DNA of 64,000 bases from CALHVX01 sp964640725 (GCA_964640725.1 CAZXIJ010000016.1:1-64000), one strand, 5' to 3'; counted from the stretch's first letter, positions 33,920 through 42,721 are shown. Numbers and translations are program-made. Notes: generated by a model from the letters alone, not told the origin.

Positions 33920-34507
33920 ATGAACATGCTCGAACGGCAATCTCACGTGGCTCGCGAGGTCACGCAAATCAACATCGATGCCCTGCGCGCCCTCATGCAG
34001 CTGAGCGCCGACGGCCTGTCACGCCTGGTGGCGCTGAATGAGGACTACCTCAGGAAGATGGCGCAACCGGAAGGCATGCAGGGTTTTGTGTCCCTGCAGC
34101 AGACCTACGGCCGGTCCCTGTTTTCCGGCATCTCTGCCGACATCAAAGCCCGCGCCGAGGTCGTCCGAGCAGCCCTGGAGCAGACCCGGACCGCGGTGCG
34201 GGGCGGCTGGAGCGACACTGGCGAGCACCGCAAGGACGGGGCCGCCGCAACCGCGCGCGAGCTGATCGTGCCGGACGCTGAGCCCACGATCGACCAGGAC
34301 AACCTGCAGCAGATTGACGGGATCGGCGGCGTGTTTGCCGAGGAACTGCGGAGCGCCGGTGTGCGCACAATCAAGCAGCTGGCAGCCATCAACGTCGACG
34401 ACCTGGCCAGCGAGGCGCACCCGCTGCACGCGCTGAAAGGGCGCATGGCGTCCGAAGACTGGGTAGAACAGGCACAGGCCATTCTTGGCACCGGCCCGCT
34501 GCGCTAA
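33920..34507 (+). CDS. Phasin-like protein fused to a helix-hairpin-helix domain
   Basis: 195 residues from ATG 33920 (AGGAG at 33910-33914). The N-terminal half (1-95) is an amphipathic all-helical phasin-type region (EVTQINIDALRALMQLSAD, LVALNEDYLRKM, SLQQTYGRSLFSGI). The C-terminal part (about 128-190) has QIDGIGGVFAEELRSAGVRTI, a helix-hairpin-helix/DUF4332-like element. Phasins coat storage granules; an added HhH could bind DNA and link granules to the nucleoid. The metallopeptidase gene follows after 3 bp. Confidence 0.8.
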   Translation: MNMLERQSHVAREVTQINIDALRALMQLSADGLSRLVALNEDYLRKMAQPEGMQGFVSLQQTYGRSLFSGISADIKARAEVVRAALEQTRTAVRGGWSDTGEHRKDGAAATARELIVPDAEPTIDQDNLQQIDGIGGVFAEELRSAGVRTIKQLAAINVDDLASEAHPLHALKGRMASEDWVEQAQAILGTGPLR

Positions 34508-34510
34508 ATC

Positions 34511-34915
34511 GTGAGCGATGTGCCGCCAGACGAAGTCTTCGATGACATCGTGCGGCGGGCCATCGAAGGGCTACCGCCCTGGATTCATCACGTGCTCGAA
34601 GAAGTCGACGTCATCGTGCAAGATGACCCGGGGCCGGAGGCAGAAGCCTTTATCGACGCCGCCGGGCCAGACGCGTCAGAGCCCGGTGGCCCAACAGACA
34701 TCCTGGGTCTCTACTGCGGCACCCCGCTCACTGACCGCAGCGTCACCGCCGCTGGCGAGCTCAGCGACGTGATCTACATCTATCGCAATGCCCACCGCGC
34801 CCTGGCGCTGCCGGACCGGGCGCTGGCCGACGAGGTCGCGCGCACGCTCATCCACGAGATCGCCCACCACTTCGGCTTTGACGAGGACGAGGTGGACGAC
34901 GCCGGGTTCAGCTGA
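34511..34915 (+). CDS. Small zincin-type metallopeptidase family protein (PF06262-like)
   Basis: 134 residues from GTG 34511, 3 bp after the phasin stop. An acidic N-terminal region (VFDDIVRRAIEGLPP, VIVQDDPGPEAE) precedes LGLYCGTPLTDRS, VIYIYRN and the zinc site HEIAHHFGFDEDE, whose HExxH plus downstream acidic residues define this minimal zincin-like family. No signal peptide, so cytoplasmic. Protease activity of the family is not well established. The 218 bp up to the next gene contain nothing I can support. Confidence 0.85.
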   Translation: MSDVPPDEVFDDIVRRAIEGLPPWIHHVLEEVDVIVQDDPGPEAEAFIDAAGPDASEPGGPTDILGLYCGTPLTDRSVTAAGELSDVIYIYRNAHRALALPDRALADEVARTLIHEIAHHFGFDEDEVDDAGFS

Positions 34916-35133
34916 GTCAGTCGAAGACGCGGCGACCTGCCCGAAGGACGCCGCTGTGCGCACGCACCCAGCCGTCGGTGGTGCCATAGGCCGGGATCGC
35001 GATGAATGAGAGCGTCAAGGGTTGCCCGTGTTATTGCTCGCCGCCCCGCTCCCAAAGGCTGACGTCACGCCGATTGACCGACAGTCGCGCGGCACTGATA
35101 GTGTCAGCGAACCCCAGGCTGGGAGCACTGCCC

Positions 35134-36213
35134 ATGGCACATCGGAGCATCCACCGCCCGCGGCTGGACGCGTTGCTGCTCGGCTGCTGCATCGTCTTCG
35201 CAACAGGGCTGACGCCAGCAGCAAGGGCGCAGACACCGCTGTTCAGCACCGGCGAACACTCGGCAGAGCCCATCGCCGTGACGCTGACCGGCCCCTGGCA
35301 AACGCTGGCGCGGGACCGGCAACCGGAGCCTGAGTACCGCGATGCCAGCCTGACCCTGGACGCCAGCGGCGAGCAGTTCGCGCTGCAGAGCCGGCCCCGG
35401 GGCAAGTCTCGCCGCAAAACCGCCAACTGTCGCTTTCCGCCCCTGTGGCTGCGCTTCGACAAGACGGCCATCGCCGGCACGGATCTCGCGGGCCATCATC
35501 GCCGCAAGCTGGTCACCCACTGCTCCGCGCTTCATCGGCCCAGCAAGGATCCGTCCAAAGTCTGGTTAGAGATGCAGGCCTACCGCACCCTGAATTTGCT
35601 GACCGCGCGAAGCTTTCGCGTGCAGCCCCTGGCGCTGACCTACATCGATACTGATCGCCCCGAGCGGCCCGCATCCCATCCAGGCTTTCTGATCGAGCAC
35701 AAGAAGGAGCTGGCAGCACGCCTTGCCCTAAAGCCGTTCAAAGAGGAACAGGTCGCGCGCACCGCGCTCGATGCCAAACACAGCGCCCTGGTCGCGCTGT
35801 TCAATATGCTCATCGGCAATCCGGACTTCTCCCTCGCCAGAGGCCCCGCTGGCGATGACTGCTGCCACAACAGCGTGCCGCTGATGGATGCCCAGGGCCT
35901 TGTTTACTCTGTGCCTTACGACTTCGACAACACCGGCCTGGTCAACCCGCGCTACGCCACTGCGCCTGCCAATATCAAGATCCGCAACGTACGACAGCGT
36001 GTCTACCGCGGCTATTGCCGTCACAACGCCGGGCTGGGGCCCGCAATCGAGCAGATGCTCGCACAGCGCGCAGCGATCGAGACTCTTTTTGCGGAACATC
36101 CGGGTATACGGGCGAAGGAGAAAGCTCGGATCAGCCGCTATCTGGCTGCCTTTTTCGATGATGAGCTGAGCCCCGCAGGCCAGCAAAAACTGAAAAAAAG
36201 CTGCCTGGGCTAG
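35134..36213 (+). CDS. Secreted protein with CotH/HipA-like atypical kinase fold (inferred)
   Basis: 359 residues from ATG 35134. A signal peptide (1-32, TPAARAQ) targets it to the periplasm. I do not recognise a named family, but the C-terminal half has atypical-kinase landmarks in order: NMLIGNPDFS (Asp231, NxD-like catalytic position), CCHNSVPLMD (Asn246) and YSVPYDFDNTGLVN (Asp263/265, DFG-like metal position). These match the GN.D...HN...YDFD arrangement of CotH and HipA/Fam20-like kinases. An N-terminal Arg/Lys-rich segment follows RPRGKSRRKTANC. It converges on a phosphatase/pseudokinase operon, which supports a phosphotransfer theme. Confidence 0.6.
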   Translation: MAHRSIHRPRLDALLLGCCIVFATGLTPAARAQTPLFSTGEHSAEPIAVTLTGPWQTLARDRQPEPEYRDASLTLDASGEQFALQSRPRGKSRRKTANCRFPPLWLRFDKTAIAGTDLAGHHRRKLVTHCSALHRPSKDPSKVWLEMQAYRTLNLLTARSFRVQPLALTYIDTDRPERPASHPGFLIEHKKELAARLALKPFKEEQVARTALDAKHSALVALFNMLIGNPDFSLARGPAGDDCCHNSVPLMDAQGLVYSVPYDFDNTGLVNPRYATAPANIKIRNVRQRVYRGYCRHNAGLGPAIEQMLAQRAAIETLFAEHPGIRAKEKARISRYLAAFFDDELSPAGQQKLKKSCLG

Positions 36214-36229
36214 GCCGCGAGTCCCGGGG

Positions 36230-37156
36230 TCACTGTACGCCCTTGAGCCAATCTGCCAACAGCCCGCTCACTTTCGGGTGAATCAGATAGCCAAGGCTGC
36301 TGTGCGGGTTGGAGCGCCCGAAGCGCACGGCCAGGTTGTAGATCAGATGGTCTTCGATGCGGCTGACGCAGCGCTGCTCGAGCATGGGGCGAAAATCGTT
36401 GGCAACGGTTTCGTCGTGGCAGATGTAGTCGTCCTCCGCCGCAACGTTGTGCCAGAAGGTCAGGCTGCGCGGGTACCGCTCCGCGCCTTTTCGCTGTGCC
36501 CCGGCCAGCCGAGCGCGAACGTTGTCATCGGCCAGCGGTGCGCCGAGGGTCAGCCAGCTGTGCAGTCGTTGCTCCGGTTGCAGCGAGTTGTCCTGGGAGA
36601 GCGCCCAAAGCACGTCCCAGGCCAGCACCGCCCCAAAGCCGTGGGTCACGCAGAGCACGCGCCGGCCCTCTCGCAGCAGCGGTGCCAGCCGCGAGCGCAA
36701 CCGTTCCTGACAGGCAGCGGCGTATGTGCCGTCCGACGCCCAGTACGGCTCGCACTCGGGCATGCGGCGGGCCAGCGCGCGCTCGCCCAGGCCCAGGCCG
36801 CGGGCAATGGGAGAGGACAGATCCGCCAGAAACTCCCGCACCGCGGACTTGCCGGGCAGGGCATCGTAGCCAGCACGTCGAAACCGCTTGGGCTTGTCGA
36901 GCGCCGCAAGCGCATCGAGCGCATGGCGACGATCTGCCAGATCGAGCGCCGCATCGTAGGAGGGGCGATGGGGCTCCGGAAAAAGGTCGGCGTAGTACAC
37001 CATGTGCAGCTCTGTCTGCTCGAAGGCAGACAGCTGCGCGCCATGATCCCGGGCGAGACCGGTGGTGAGCGCACCACGCCAGAGCGTCAGCAGCGCTTCC
37101 GCCCCGGGCTTGGGCCCATGGCCGTGTACGAGCACGACCGCACGCTCAGCGCTCAA
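36230..37156 (-). CDS. Alpha/beta-hydrolase-like protein lacking the nucleophile Ser
   Basis: 308 residues, TTG start at 37156, 11 nt overlapping the preceding gene. The fold is alpha/beta hydrolase: AVVLVHGHGP oxyanion strand, nucleophile elbow VTHGFGAVLAWDVLW, then WLTLGAPL and a late His (DHLIYN). The elbow reads H172-G173-F174-G175 where Ser is expected (HSxG), so the catalytic nucleophile is missing. The motif is otherwise well kept. It may be a non-enzymatic binding or scaffold protein. Last gene of a four-gene overlapping operon. Confidence 0.75.
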   Translation of the reverse strand: MSAERAVVLVHGHGPKPGAEALLTLWRGALTTGLARDHGAQLSAFEQTELHMVYYADLFPEPHRPSYDAALDLADRRHALDALAALDKPKRFRRAGYDALPGKSAVREFLADLSSPIARGLGLGERALARRMPECEPYWASDGTYAAACQERLRSRLAPLLREGRRVLCVTHGFGAVLAWDVLWALSQDNSLQPEQRLHSWLTLGAPLADDNVRARLAGAQRKGAERYPRSLTFWHNVAAEDDYICHDETVANDFRPMLEQRCVSRIEDHLIYNLAVRFGRSNPHSSLGYLIHPKVSGLLADWLKGVQ

Positions 37157-37985
37157 AGCGATACACCGTCAGGCGCGCGCGTTTGCCGTCCCCCTCGTCC
37201 GCGATCGCAAGGCGACCGCCAGGAAGCAGCGCGATCCCTTCTGCCTGGCGATGTTTGCCCAGCTCTGACAGGTCGATCGCTGAGCGCAGTTGCCCAGCGC
37301 GATCAAAGTTCAGCAGGGCCCGCTCCCGCGCGGCGACGAGCCAGATGTTCTGGCCGTCATCGCTGAACGCAAGACCGGACAAGTGCATCGACGCGCTGGA
37401 CAGGGCCTGCTGTGCAGCCGCCAGGTCGAGCTCAATATCCGCATCCGGCTGGCGCGCCCGCGACGGCAGGTCGACCGCATGCAGATGCGATGCCATCGCC
37501 TTGCCCTTGCCCCGGGCGCGCTTGCTCGCCAGGTACAACAGGCCCGACACCGGATCGCGGCCCAGGCCCTCGATCTCGAAGCGCGCGCCAAGCCGCGTGT
37601 CCAGCGTTTGGACCCGCTCGCCCTCGGTCCAGAACAGCACGCCATCGCTGTCGACCAGCAGGGTCTGGTCGCCGATTCGCGCAAGGCCCTCGTAGTCTCC
37701 CGGCCGCGCGGGCCGACCGATGGCAAGCAGTGGCTCCACGACCTGGGTTGCCAGATCAATGCGGTAGACGAGCGCCTGCTCGTCATCGACCGCCAGCAGC
37801 GTATCCGGCCCCGCGACGGCAAGGCCGGAAATCTCTCGCAGCGCGTCCGGCAGTTTCAGGCGCAGGACTTCCGAAAAGCCGTGCGGGAACGGCGTACCTG
37901 CCGGGCTAGCCACGTCGTCGCAGCCAACGGTCAGCGCCAATGACGCGCACAGCAGCGCCGGGACCCTAGGGAAGCTCATCGTCAT
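37146..37985 (-). CDS. SdiA-regulated-type beta-propeller lipoprotein
   Basis: 279 residues. A lipobox (LALTVGC, Cys22) anchors it in a membrane, facing the periplasm. The body is a repetitive strand-rich propeller: EISGLAVAGPDTLLAVDDEQALVYRID, DYEGLARIGDQTLLVDSDG, FEIEGLGRDPVSGLLYLASK and RQAEGIALLPGGRLAIADEGD. This resembles the SdiA-regulated domain (PF06977). Function unknown, perhaps ligand sensing or calcium binding. It overlaps the DUF4956 gene by 20 nt. Confidence 0.75.
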   Translation of the reverse strand: MTMSFPRVPALLCASLALTVGCDDVASPAGTPFPHGFSEVLRLKLPDALREISGLAVAGPDTLLAVDDEQALVYRIDLATQVVEPLLAIGRPARPGDYEGLARIGDQTLLVDSDGVLFWTEGERVQTLDTRLGARFEIEGLGRDPVSGLLYLASKRARGKGKAMASHLHAVDLPSRARQPDADIELDLAAAQQALSSASMHLSGLAFSDDGQNIWLVAARERALLNFDRAGQLRSAIDLSELGKHRQAEGIALLPGGRLAIADEGDGKRARLTVYRFER

Positions 37986-38610
37986 CCTGCCCGCGCCCGG
38001 TCAGAAAGGCGAAAAATGGCGTTGTCATGTCGGCACCGTAGTTCATGCGCCACAGCGCAAGATTGATCAGCACAAAAGCCATGCTCACCACAAAGGACAC
38101 TCCGAGGGCGCTCACCCCCGCGCCGAGCCCCACAGCGATCGCAACAAAAATATAGAGCGCATGGGCAGGTTCCGTCAGGGTAAAACGGAAGCGCACAGCG
38201 GCAACGATGCCCGCCAGGCTGAAGGCCAGGGCCAGCGAGTTCTGAACGATGATCGCAATACCGGCAACGATGACCGGCAAGACGATGGTCGTCTGGACGA
38301 AGGAACGATCGATACGCTTGCGCCGGGTGGTCATGAAATAGACCCAGGACACGGGCAGCATCAGCAGTACCGCCCCGCAGATCGCAAGGCCCAGGGTGAT
38401 CGCGTCGTAGCCGTGGCCGTTGCCGGCGCTGGAAAAATCGCGCACCACCTCGAGCCGGGTACCGTCGCCGGCAAGCAGGTCGTCCAGACCGCCCAGGGGC
38501 ATGAGACCCGGGGGCAACAGCGCTGTCAGCAGCCAGACCAGCGCCGCCAGGCACAGGTAGTAGCAGATCATCAGAAACAACGGCGCGCCGAAGGCGCTAC
38601 CGGGCCTCAT
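37966..38610 (-). CDS. DUF4956 membrane protein
   Basis: 214 residues with at least four membrane segments (about 10-32, 70-90, 108-140 and 150-188). The central block AVRFRFTLTEPAHALYIFVAIAVGLGAGV matches DUF4956. In other genomes DUF4956 genes often sit with CotH-like kinase and VTC-type polyphosphate polymerase genes; here it follows a phosphatase-pseudokinase gene (ATGA overlap at 38607-38610). That neighbourhood supports an envelope phosphate/phosphorylation link. Biochemical role unknown. Confidence 0.8.
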   Translation of the reverse strand: MRPGSAFGAPLFLMICYYLCLAALVWLLTALLPPGLMPLGGLDDLLAGDGTRLEVVRDFSSAGNGHGYDAITLGLAICGAVLLMLPVSWVYFMTTRRKRIDRSFVQTTIVLPVIVAGIAIIVQNSLALAFSLAGIVAAVRFRFTLTEPAHALYIFVAIAVGLGAGVSALGVSFVVSMAFVLINLALWRMNYGADMTTPFFAFLTGRGQDDDELP

Positions 38611-40331
38611 GAGCCCTGGCCCGGAGGCCAGCCGAGGACCGCATCGCGACGCAGCAGCAGCGCCCGCTTCGCGCGGCGCGGCAAACGATCACCCACGAGC
38701 GTCTCGAGCACTTCCGGGGACAGTTGCTTCAGCCTGTCGCGCAGCAAGGGCGGCAGAACCTGCGGCGTCGCAACGACCGGCAGCCGCGTCGCGTTGCCAA
38801 AAGCAGACCTTTGGTTCAGCAACCGGACCCGGGTCAGCCGGCGATCGTAGGCGAGCGTCTGCGCCGATCGCGACAGCTGCCCGATGACGGCGTCAAACGC
38901 GGCGACCAGCTGATAACTGCTACCGGCCGCACACCAGTCATCGAAAGCCAGGCCCCGTGCTGATCGCGCTGCTTCCAGCAGCAGCGGCGAGTCGAGCAGC
39001 CGAACAACACCCGTTTTGCGCCCCAGGGTCGTCGCGTAAGTAGGCGGCACCAGGTCGAGCCCGAGCCAGCGGTCCAGGCGCCAGGCCGCAAGCTCTCGAT
39101 CCGTGTCCCGACGGCTCAGCGCGACAAACACCCCGGAACCGGCGGGGTCGCCATTCGCCGCCGCAAGGGCCACGGGCATGCCAGATTCCTTCGGTGCAGA
39201 GGCGACCGCCGGCTGTGCCGAAGCCACCAGCACATCCAGCTGTGCAGCGCGTTCGTCAATGGCCGCTGGGGAAAGGGCCAACTCTGAGGCATTCATCGGC
39301 ATCGGCACCTTCGCGCCGCTGGCATCGAGCACCTCGACCTGATCCCCACGGATGCGCAGCGCAGCGGGCTCACCGCCGTACACCGACTTCAGCATGCCCG
39401 TATCGATGGCGTATACCCGCCCGCCCAGGCGGCGCGCAATCTGATGGTTCCAGGTCGGCGTGTGGCCAACGACAATCCGCTGCGCACTGTGCGCCTTAAG
39501 CACAGCGTTTACCGCCGGGGACTCGAGGACTGCCGGGCAGCGGCTATTGCCCCGGTACCACGCCGGCCCGAGTTCAGACAGATAAGGCGACGCGAGGCTC
39601 TGACGCAGCGCCTTGATCTCCGGTGATTCCCCAGACGCTTCCGCCGATGCCGGCTCGGCCAGCGCCAGCAGTGAGGCCTTGGCCGGCAGCCTGCCCGCTT
39701 CCTGGAGCGCCGCCCCCTGCGCGATGACCTGCGCCAACAGCGCTCGGGCATCAGCGTTGACCGAATCGATCTGCTGGCCAGCGAGGGTGCCCGAGAAGCC
39801 GCCGTGGGCGAACAGGGTATCGCCCAGCTTGAGGATCAGGGGCCGGTCCAGCAGCCAGCGACCGTAGCGTCCGCTTGCCGCGAAAGCGGCCCGCCGCGCC
39901 GGCTCGCCATCAGCATCCGGCGCATGGGCAAAGCTGCGCAGATCGCCGGGACTGACATCGCGCCACTCGCCAAGCAGATTCATGATCTCGTGGTTGCCCA
40001 GCAGCACGTGCACCCCGCCGCCGGCTGCCCGGGCCTGGCCCTGAAGCGCCATGAACAGATCCAGCACCGACTGAGTTGCATCGCCCCGGTCAATCAGATC
40101 ACCGACGCTGACCAGATGGGTGCTGCCGCCGACCCAACGGTCGCGCTCATCGATCAGGCCCACCGCAGCAAGAAGGCTTCGGATCGCATCGAAGGCGCCG
40201 TGCACATCGCCGATCGCCACCACCTCGACGACCGCCTCAGTGCTCGAGTTAGGCTGCCCGTGCGCAACGCCAGCAAACAACCCGGCGCAAGTTCCTGTGC
40301 ACAGCCATAGGAGCAAACGAAGTTTGCGCAT
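38607..40331 (-). CDS. Secreted PPP-type phosphatase fused to a pseudokinase-like domain
   Basis: 574 residues. A signal peptide (1-25) is followed by a metallophosphoesterase domain with every PPP landmark: GDVHG (41-45), GDLIDRG (77-83), GNHE (112-115), HGG (176-178) and GHTPT (289-293). This is the Shewanella-like secreted type. The C-terminal 170 residues resemble CotH/Fam20-like kinases (AAWRLDRWLGLDLVPPTY, FDAVIGQLSRSAQTLAYD, VRLLNQRSAF), but the catalytic Asp position is Ser487, the Asn is Gln491 and the metal Asp is Asn506. I infer an inactive pseudokinase. First gene of the operon, 27 bp after CYP153. Confidence 0.75.
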   Translation of the reverse strand: MRKLRLLLWLCTGTCAGLFAGVAHGQPNSSTEAVVEVVAIGDVHGAFDAIRSLLAAVGLIDERDRWVGGSTHLVSVGDLIDRGDATQSVLDLFMALQGQARAAGGGVHVLLGNHEIMNLLGEWRDVSPGDLRSFAHAPDADGEPARRAAFAASGRYGRWLLDRPLILKLGDTLFAHGGFSGTLAGQQIDSVNADARALLAQVIAQGAALQEAGRLPAKASLLALAEPASAEASGESPEIKALRQSLASPYLSELGPAWYRGNSRCPAVLESPAVNAVLKAHSAQRIVVGHTPTWNHQIARRLGGRVYAIDTGMLKSVYGGEPAALRIRGDQVEVLDASGAKVPMPMNASELALSPAAIDERAAQLDVLVASAQPAVASAPKESGMPVALAAANGDPAGSGVFVALSRRDTDRELAAWRLDRWLGLDLVPPTYATTLGRKTGVVRLLDSPLLLEAARSARGLAFDDWCAAGSSYQLVAAFDAVIGQLSRSAQTLAYDRRLTRVRLLNQRSAFGNATRLPVVATPQVLPPLLRDRLKQLSPEVLETLVGDRLPRRAKRALLLRRDAVLGWPPGQGS

Positions 40332-40358
40332 TGTGCCTCCAGGCAGCTTCGCCTGGCG

Positions 40359-41681
40359 CTAGCCGGCGGCAACCTTGCGGGTGACGCGCACCGGCAGGTG
40401 CGTGTAGCCGTTCACGAAGGACGAGAACGTGCGTTCCGGCTCATCGAGCACCTCGACATGCTCGAAGCGCGCCAGAATTTCTTCCCACAGGATTCGCAGC
40501 TGCAGCTCCGCCAACCGGTTGCCCATGCATCGGTGGATCCCAAAGCCGAAGGACAGGTGCGCCCGGGCATTGGGCCGCTCGATATCCAGCGCATCGGCGT
40601 TCTCGAACACCGATGCATCGCGATTGCCGGACGCGTACCACATCAGTATCTGGTCCCCCGCCTGGATTGCCTTGCCGCCCAGCTCGCAATCGTTGTTGGC
40701 GGTGCGCCGCATATAGGCCAGCGGCGTCTGCCAACGGATCAGCTCCGCAACCATTTGCGGGATCAGCTTTGGGTTCGCTTTGAGTTTGCGGAACTGGTCC
40801 GGAAACTTGTTCAGCGCGTAGACGCTGCCCGACATGCTGTTACGCGTCGTGTCGTTGCCGCCCACGATCAGAAGCAACAGGTTGCCCAGGAACTGCATGG
40901 GCGCCATGTCCTTCGTGTGCTCGCCGTGCGCCATCATCGACACCAGATCATCGCCCGGCTTCGACTTGCGCTGTTCCCACAGCCCTGTGAAGTACTCCAG
41001 GCACTCGAGCAGCTCTTCCCGGCGCTGCTCGACGGTCTCGACAATGCCGCCGGGTTGCGGCACCGCGAAGGTCACGTCCGACCAGCGCGTCAGCTTGCGG
41101 CGTTCCTCGAAAGGAAAATCGAACAGTGTTGCCAGCATCATCGTGGTGAGCTCGATGGATACCGTATCGACCCAATCAAAGGGTTCGTTCTCTGGCAGCG
41201 AGTCGAGGACGCGGCAGGTCCGTTCGCGAATCAGCGACTCCATGCGGCCCAGATTGCGAGGCGCCACGGAGCCGGCGACCGCTTTGCGCTGCACGTCGTG
41301 CTCTGGCGGATCCTGGGCGATGAACGTGCTGATGTTCAGCATGCCTTCCGGGGGCTTGGCATCGATGGGAAAGCCCAGGGTGATGCCGTGTGCGGACGAG
41401 AAGTTCCGCCAGTCTGAATCCACCGCCTTGATGTCTTCGTAGCGGGTCACCGACCAGTAGCGGCCCGCCGACTCGGTTTCGTTAAAGTGCACCGGATCTT
41501 CGGCCCGCAAGCGCTCGAAGTAGGCCGGCCAATGATGTTCGCTGAAGAGCCGCGGCTTGATGGGGTTAATCTCTTCGATCTCGATGTCCCAGGGGGACGG
41601 AATCGCCCGGGTATCGCTGGCCCCCTCTGCCGAGGGCATGCCGCTCGCGATGTTGTCGCTGCTGGGGCTGGGTTCGCTCAT
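40359..41681 (-). CDS. Cytochrome P450, CYP153-type alkane/fatty-acid terminal hydroxylase
   Basis: 440 residues from ATG 41681 (GGAGG upstream). The I-helix acid-alcohol pair is Asp277-Thr278 in GGNDTTRNSMSG, the ExxR is E313-R316 and the heme Cys385 lies in FGFGIHRCMGN. The runs STFIAQDPPEHDVQRKAVAG and ELTTMMLATLFDFPFEERRK match CYP153A alkane hydroxylases as I recall them. It hydroxylates medium-chain alkanes or fatty acids at the end carbon. It needs ferredoxin and ferredoxin reductase; neither is encoded nearby. Confidence 0.9.
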   Translation of the reverse strand: MSEPSPSSDNIASGMPSAEGASDTRAIPSPWDIEIEEINPIKPRLFSEHHWPAYFERLRAEDPVHFNETESAGRYWSVTRYEDIKAVDSDWRNFSSAHGITLGFPIDAKPPEGMLNISTFIAQDPPEHDVQRKAVAGSVAPRNLGRMESLIRERTCRVLDSLPENEPFDWVDTVSIELTTMMLATLFDFPFEERRKLTRWSDVTFAVPQPGGIVETVEQRREELLECLEYFTGLWEQRKSKPGDDLVSMMAHGEHTKDMAPMQFLGNLLLLIVGGNDTTRNSMSGSVYALNKFPDQFRKLKANPKLIPQMVAELIRWQTPLAYMRRTANNDCELGGKAIQAGDQILMWYASGNRDASVFENADALDIERPNARAHLSFGFGIHRCMGNRLAELQLRILWEEILARFEHVEVLDEPERTFSSFVNGYTHLPVRVTRKVAAG

Positions 41682-41803
41682 GAGATCCTCCGCTGTCAAA
41701 AGCAGCCCGGCAGACATCGCGGGCCACACTCCGATGATAGCAGTGCCGGGGGCAGGAAAGTCAGGCAACATGAGCCCTCGCCCCGGCAAGGAACCCGTGA
41801 CTC

Positions 41804-42721
41804 ATGCCCGCTGCTCCCCTGGCCCGCCTGCTCCTGACCGTCATCGCCGCCCTCGTGCTCACCGCTTGCGCCAACACCGATTCCCGGCAGGAGACCGTCC
41901 GCGCGCCAGCATTCACAGCGGACCCGGCGACGGTCGACCGCGATCACCCGCCGGCGCTGACGGAGATCAACTTTCGCAGTCACGGTGACCGGCTCAACGG
42001 CATTGTGTATCAGGCGAACGGCGCAGGCCCGCACCCGACGGTGCTGCTCCTGCACGGCTTTCCCGGCAACGAGAAAAATCTGGACTTGGCCCAGTCCCTG
42101 CGTCGAGCGGGCTTTAACGTCCTGTTCTTCCACTATCGCGGCGCCTGGGGCAGCGAAGGCAGCTTCAGCTTTACCCATGTCATCGAGGATGTCGCCAGCG
42201 CGCTGGCCATGCTTCGCAGCCGCGCCGCGGATTTGCGGGTTGATGCCGACCGGCTCCTGCTCGTTGGCCATTCCATGGGCGGCTTCGCGGCCCTCCACGG
42301 TGCCGCGCGGGACGAGCGCGTGCAGTGCGCCGCAGGCCTGGCAGCCGCCGATTTCGGCAGCCGCAGCCAGGCCATGTCGCCGGAGGCAGCCGCCGGCTTC
42401 GCCGCTTATACCGACACGCTACAGATGCTCGCCGGCCTGACGGGTCAGGCTGCGATCGAAGCGCTGCAGCGCAACCAGACCGCCTGGGCCGTGACGAGTC
42501 TGGCCGAGCCTTTTTCCGGCAAGTCGATCCTGCTGGTCGCCGCCGATCAGGACGAAGCCGTCGCGCCAGATCCTACGCACATCAACATGGTCCAGGCCTT
42601 CAGCGCTAACCCCGAAATCACCTTGCAGCACCGCCTGCTATCCGGCGATCATTCGTTCTCCTGGAGCCGTCAGGCGCTGATCGAGACGGTCGTGGGTTGG
42701 GCATTGCAATGCGCGGGCTGA
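41804..42721 (+). CDS. Alpha/beta-hydrolase lipoprotein
   Basis: 305 residues. A lipobox (LVLTAC, Cys22) indicates a membrane-anchored periplasmic enzyme. The fold shows LLLHGFPGNEKN (oxyanion), nucleophile GHSMGG, an acid in AADQDEAVAPD and the late His in SGDHSFS. A catalytic triad is therefore present. It resembles general dienelactone-hydrolase/esterase-type proteins; the substrate is unknown. The next gene overlaps its end (start at 42709 against stop 42721), so the two are coupled. Confidence 0.85.
   Translation: MPAAPLARLLLTVIAALVLTACANTDSRQETVRAPAFTADPATVDRDHPPALTEINFRSHGDRLNGIVYQANGAGPHPTVLLLHGFPGNEKNLDLAQSLRRAGFNVLFFHYRGAWGSEGSFSFTHVIEDVASALAMLRSRAADLRVDADRLLLVGHSMGGFAALHGAARDERVQCAAGLAAADFGSRSQAMSPEAAAGFAAYTDTLQMLAGLTGQAAIEALQRNQTAWAVTSLAEPFSGKSILLVAADQDEAVAPDPTHINMVQAFSANPEITLQHRLLSGDHSFSWSRQALIETVVGWALQCAG

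Noticed and set aside
34917..35030. Minus-strand 33-codon frame (TTG start) between the metallopeptidase and kinase-like genes
   Set aside because: No ribosome site, no conserved motif, and it lies in the plain intergenic region; chance frame more likely.
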